Source of the DNA: Nitrosopumilales archaeon
Lineage (GTDB): Archaea; Thermoproteota; Nitrososphaeria; Nitrososphaerales; Nitrosopumilaceae
DNA: 8,194 bases
NCBI GenBank assembly: GCA_025350175.1
Contig: JANXYF010000175.1
Span: 1 to 8,194, forward strand
Direction of reading: 5' to 3'
Positions 6,250-8,194 of the stretch are shown here, piece after piece (the first letter of the stretch is position 1; each line of letters opens with the position of its first letter). The notes under the pieces were generated by a model. The model saw nothing but the letters and a program-made list of their open reading frames with translations, was not told the origin of the DNA and did not search any database. Both the position numbers and the translations under genes were made by a program.

Positions 6250-6612
6250 GAAAGATAGAATTGAAAGAAAATAACTACAAACGAGTTTATTGACAATGAG
6301 TAAAAATGGTTTATCCCCAAATTACATTTGGGGACATGTCATTGTCGTAAAGAAAAGGTCTAGTAATACAAATTCTACGACTACTTTTTATCATTGAAAT
6401 TACACCCATAGTGCAAATGATTGATAAAAATACCTTATTGTGTTTCTTTAATCGATGGTTGGAAAAAATGTCTTGTTATTTACCAACATATGTGGCTAGG
6501 TTTATTCACTAACCTCCATCTTTCAACAGTGCATAAGCGTTGGCAAGTGGTATCAACGATATCACACGAGCGATTGTTAATGGAAACTGAAGCTACTAGG
6601 TAATAACAAAAG
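6250..6612. other. Gap without a confident gene; possible decayed coding remnant at 6421-6603
   Basis: Apart from the nested hairpin at 6292-6346 I see no supported gene. A plus-strand open frame at 6421-6603 begins with TTG directly after a stop and ends in L-L-M-E-T-E-A-T-R. Its tail vaguely resembles the poorly conserved C-terminal ends of archaeal TnpB-type transposases, but the zinc ribbon and RuvC motifs that would identify TnpB are absent. It has no start signal and no recognisable domain. It may be a relic of a mobile element or chance. Confidence 0.3.
6292..6346. repeat. Nested inverted repeat (hairpin-forming)
   Basis: An outer 8-base perfect inverted repeat (G-A-C-A-A-T-G-A at 6292-6299 with T-C-A-T-T-G-T-C at 6339-6346) encloses an inner 9-base stem (T-C-C-C-C-A-A-A-T at 6314-6322, T-A-C loop at 6323-6325, A-T-T-T-G-G-G-G-A at 6326-6334). 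An asymmetric internal loop (14 and 4 bases) separates the stems. It starts 43 bases after the stop of the trpS-operon ORF. It could be a structured 3' end of the trpS transcript, a small RNA, or a mobile-element relic; no T-tract follows it directly. Confidence 0.6.
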
Positions 6613-6804
6613 TTATGATTTGTTAATTTCCTCAAAGTGATAATTGCACACATGGATTTTTTTCCCCTGAAATTCACTTTGCTTTGAAGCCTTTTTCCCA
6701 CACTCCATAAAAAAATGACAAAAAATGGTTTTATGGGATATTAGAATAGCTTCAGTTAAAAGATCGATAGATTTTTTTGGTTCATCTGAATCGTACAGTG
6801 CCAT
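6613..6804 (-). CDS. Candidate small Cys/His-rich protein, unknown function
   Basis: This 63-residue frame opens with ATG at 6802-6804. The protein begins M-A-L-Y-D-S-D-E-P-K-K and carries a possible metal-binding set: C29-H30, C35, then H51-x-C53-x2-H56 (K-I-H-V-C-N-Y-H-F). I do not recognise it. In favour: a sensible amphipathic N-terminal half, an ATG start and a Cys/His arrangement resembling small zinc fingers. Against: no Shine-Dalgarno site, only a weak TATA-like sequence about 32 bases upstream, and a length at which chance frames are common in AT-rich DNA. The stop codon overlaps a small hairpin (6603-6616). Confidence 0.4.
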   Translation of the reverse strand: MALYDSDEPKKSIDLLTEAILISHKTIFCHFFMECGKKASKQSEFQGKKIHVCNYHFEEINKS

Positions 6805-7029
6805 TTTAATTAATTATTCGTAACACAAAGTATCATATTTTTGTTTCGGAAAAATACAACAAGTTTCATTAATGAATTATTTTTTTGGTTTGAAACTTCG
6901 AAGAATGTCAAAGATAAAGTAAAAATACAAAGCCCCCGTTTTTGTGCGTAGAAAATACGTCATTCTCATATTATGGAGTAGATTATGATCATTGGAAAGC
7001 GTTAATATCTAAATCCAAGTATATCATAC
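6805..7029. other. AT-rich intergenic region with palindromes
   Basis: No gene is seen in these 225 bases. They hold a perfect 12-base palindrome (T-T-C-A-T-T-A-A-T-G-A-A, 6865-6876), an 8-base inverted repeat A-A-G-T-T-T-C-A / T-G-A-A-A-C-T-T (6861-6868 and 6891-6898) around it, a run of seven T (6880-6886), and the promoter of the downstream membrane-protein gene. Confidence 0.5.
7002..7009 (+). promoter_or_regulatory. TATA-like box of the Cys-rich membrane-protein gene
   Basis: T-T-A-A-T-A-T-C is centred about 25 bases before the GTG at 7030, in keeping with the leaderless pattern of the window. The match to a consensus box is only moderate. Confidence 0.35.
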
Positions 7030-7671
7030 GTGCTAAACTGTTCATGTACTGACTGTAAATGCACAGATGATTCCAACTGCATTCTTTGTACTATTGGAAC
7101 GTGTTGCTGTGATCCAACTCCAAAAATAAAAAAATCTACATTCTTCTTCAATCAAGTCAAGAAATCATACCCTTCCGCTGTTGGAATTATAGTCTTGTGT
7201 ATCTTGTCATCTCAGGTAGGACAAGGCATATCATTTGTACTGTTTGGCTATCATGATCTATTTGGAATTATAATGTCATACACGCTTGGATATGGACTTG
7301 CAAGCTTGACTACATTCTGTAGCATTCTGGGGAGATACAGTTCAAAACAAGGTTTGGGTGCGTGCTGTTCTGCCATAGAGCAAGGAAGTAAAATTAGTCT
7401 TGTTTCAAATCTTAAGAACACTTTTAGCTACTGCTGGATTGGAATGAAAATGATTCCACATTTGTACGAGTTACCTAATCTAAAATACATCATAAAGACT
7501 AGTCTTTACATTTTAGTTACAGCTGAAAGTGCGTGTATCCTTACAGCAGAAACAGTAAATCTTGTATTTTTTAGACAAGCCATGTGGTTATCAATGCCTC
7601 TAGGTTTGTTTGCAGCTGCTCTTGTAGTAACTATGATTGAAAGTTACAAAATGATTAGAACTAAACAGTAA
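7030..7671 (+). CDS. Membrane protein with metallothionein-like Cys-rich N-terminus
   Basis: A 213-residue protein of unknown family. The first 27 residues hold nine cysteines (4, 6, 9, 11, 17, 20, 25, 26, 27), including C-S-C-T-D-C-K-C and C-C-C, a density and C-x-C / C-x-x-C spacing resembling metallothioneins. A basic linker (P-K-I-K-K) leads into about four predicted membrane segments: roughly 49-73, 77-100, 153-176 and 184-203, with a polar loop at about 101-152 that holds another C-C pair (112-113). The protein ends in a basic tail (Y-K-M-I-R-T-K). The start must be the GTG at 7030: an in-frame stop lies shortly upstream and the next ATG is inside the second membrane segment. A metal sensing, storage or transport role is inference from the cysteines only. 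It appears monocistronic and converges on the gene at 7782-8114. Confidence 0.75.
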   Translation: MLNCSCTDCKCTDDSNCILCTIGTCCCDPTPKIKKSTFFFNQVKKSYPSAVGIIVLCILSSQVGQGISFVLFGYHDLFGIIMSYTLGYGLASLTTFCSILGRYSSKQGLGACCSAIEQGSKISLVSNLKNTFSYCWIGMKMIPHLYELPNLKYIIKTSLYILVTAESACILTAETVNLVFFRQAMWLSMPLGLFAAALVVTMIESYKMIRTKQ

Positions 7672-7781
7672 ATCCAGAAACTCTATAATTTGTTGCAAAT
7701 TCTATAAATCATGGTTCTCATTCAACTCAAACGCTTTAGGGAATTTCTGAGGGTTTAATGGAAATGTGTCTTTGTGAAATA
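7672..7781. other. Convergent intergenic region
   Basis: These 110 bases separate two convergent genes. They contain a short hairpin (A-A-T-T-T-G, T-T-G loop, C-A-A-A-T-T at 7687-7701) just after the plus-strand gene and AT-rich sequence that could end both transcripts. I see no gene. Confidence 0.4.
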
Positions 7782-8114
7782 TCACACTAATGCTTTGTCC
7801 ATTTCCTGAGTAACTAGTTCCTGTACTTTAAGAAAATACAATCTAGTTGCATACGGCATGGCATCGAGATTGTCTTCAATTGCCATCATCAGATATCTAA
7901 CAGCTCTTTTAGAAATATCTAGATTAAATTTCAAATACAGTATTGGATCTTGCTTGACACCAATTTTATCTACAAGCCACGGCGGTGCCATCTCTTTTGC
8001 CTCTGCTATTACTTTTTTATACCAAAATGCAATGTTTGCAGGATCAAGTCCATCCTTCAGACCAACGATATCAGAAGACATTTTGCCCATCATCCTATCT
8101 GTGAGTTCTTTCAA
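7782..8114 (-). CDS. Small helical protein of unknown function
   Basis: A 110-residue soluble protein with no cysteine, no signal peptide and no clear membrane segment. Composition and spacing of hydrophobic residues suggest an all-helical fold, with a conserved-looking centre (M-A-P-P-W-L-V-D-K-I-G-V) and a C-terminal pair of amphipathic helices (K-R-A-V-R-Y-L-M-M-A-I and A-T-R-L-Y-F-L-K-V-Q-E-L-V). I do not recognise the family. The start is uncertain. TTG at 8112-8114 is favoured because a TATA-like C-A-T-A-A-A-A-C (8136-8143) is centred about 25-26 bases upstream, the leaderless spacing seen elsewhere here. The ATG codons at 8091-8093 and 8088-8090 are alternatives giving 103 or 102 residues. 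An upstream in-frame stop excludes a longer form. Confidence 0.7.
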   Translation of the reverse strand: MKELTDRMMGKMSSDIVGLKDGLDPANIAFWYKKVIAEAKEMAPPWLVDKIGVKQDPILYLKFNLDISKRAVRYLMMAIEDNLDAMPYATRLYFLKVQELVTQEMDKALV

Positions 8115-8135
8115 TGTTATATCAGGTATAATACA

Positions 8136-8143
8136 GTTTTATG
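8136..8143 (-). promoter_or_regulatory. TATA-like box of the 7782-8114 gene
   Basis: The minus strand reads C-A-T-A-A-A-A-C, about 25-26 bases before the TTG start. A second AT-rich box (8127-8134) lies closer but fits neither the TTG nor the ATG start well. Confidence 0.35.
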
Positions 8144-8194
8144 GAAACGACTCAAAGATTGAAAAGTTGTTTGTCAATTTAGTATGTTGCCGTT

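Noticed and set aside
5997..6320. Minus-strand open frame of 107 codons opposite the trpS-linked small gene
   Set aside because: The plus-strand gene has operon context and a plausible fold; the antisense frame is Ser/Ile/Phe-rich and lacks a promoter or ribosome-binding site.
6296..6397. Plus-strand ATG frame of 33 codons beginning M-S-K-N-G-L-S-P
   Set aside because: It is very short and runs through the nested inverted repeat, so its sequence is explained by the hairpin; there is no start signal.
6480..6701. Minus-strand open frame of 73 codons
   Set aside because: It overlaps the more plausible 6613-6804 frame, has a composition without recognisable pattern and no start signal.
6250..7029. 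Possible tRNA, structural RNA or CRISPR array in the large gap
   Set aside because: I found no T-loop-like motif, acceptor stem or spaced direct repeats; only local hairpins are present.

Overview
The window looks like a low-GC ammonia-oxidising-type archaeon of the Nitrososphaerota (Thaumarchaeota), probably close to Nitrosopumilales; this is inference from protein types, not from a search. The basis is: a two-subunit PheRS of archaeal/eukaryotic type (PheT of about 544 residues without the bacterial C-terminal anticodon-binding domain), an archaeal-type TrpRS, TATA-like boxes 25-27 bases upstream of start codons (leaderless mRNAs), and a secreted glycoprotein carrying a Cys-rich motif (CK-x-G-L ... 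G-T-P-A-C-V) that I associate with thaumarchaeal exported proteins.

Layout. Positions 1-232 (minus) hold the C-terminal stub of a DDE transposase and, overlapping its 3' end, the start of a small CxxC protein that runs off the window. Positions 290-3378 (minus) are the pheS-pheT operon, with the two genes overlapping by 10 bases. Positions 3436-4743 (minus) encode a secreted, sequon-rich protein ending in a Hedgehog/intein (Hint) autoprocessing domain. A 107-base divergent promoter region separates it from trpS (4851-5966, plus), which is followed one base after its stop codon by a small uncharacterised ORF (5968-6249).

Positions 6250-7029 are sparse. They contain a nested inverted repeat, a possible decayed coding remnant, one candidate small Cys/His protein on the minus strand (6613-6804), and an AT-rich stretch with palindromes. 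A four-helix membrane protein with a metallothionein-like N-terminus follows (7030-7671, plus). It converges on a small helical protein of unknown function (7782-8114, minus).

How the genes work together. PheST and TrpRS charge tRNA-Phe and tRNA-Trp. Their promoters carry a nearly identical 23-base element (22/23) containing the TATA box, which suggests a common regulator or simply a shared strong promoter form. The secreted Hint protein and the Cys-rich membrane protein are the accessory features most worth following up. No tRNA, rRNA, CRISPR array or complete mobile element is seen.
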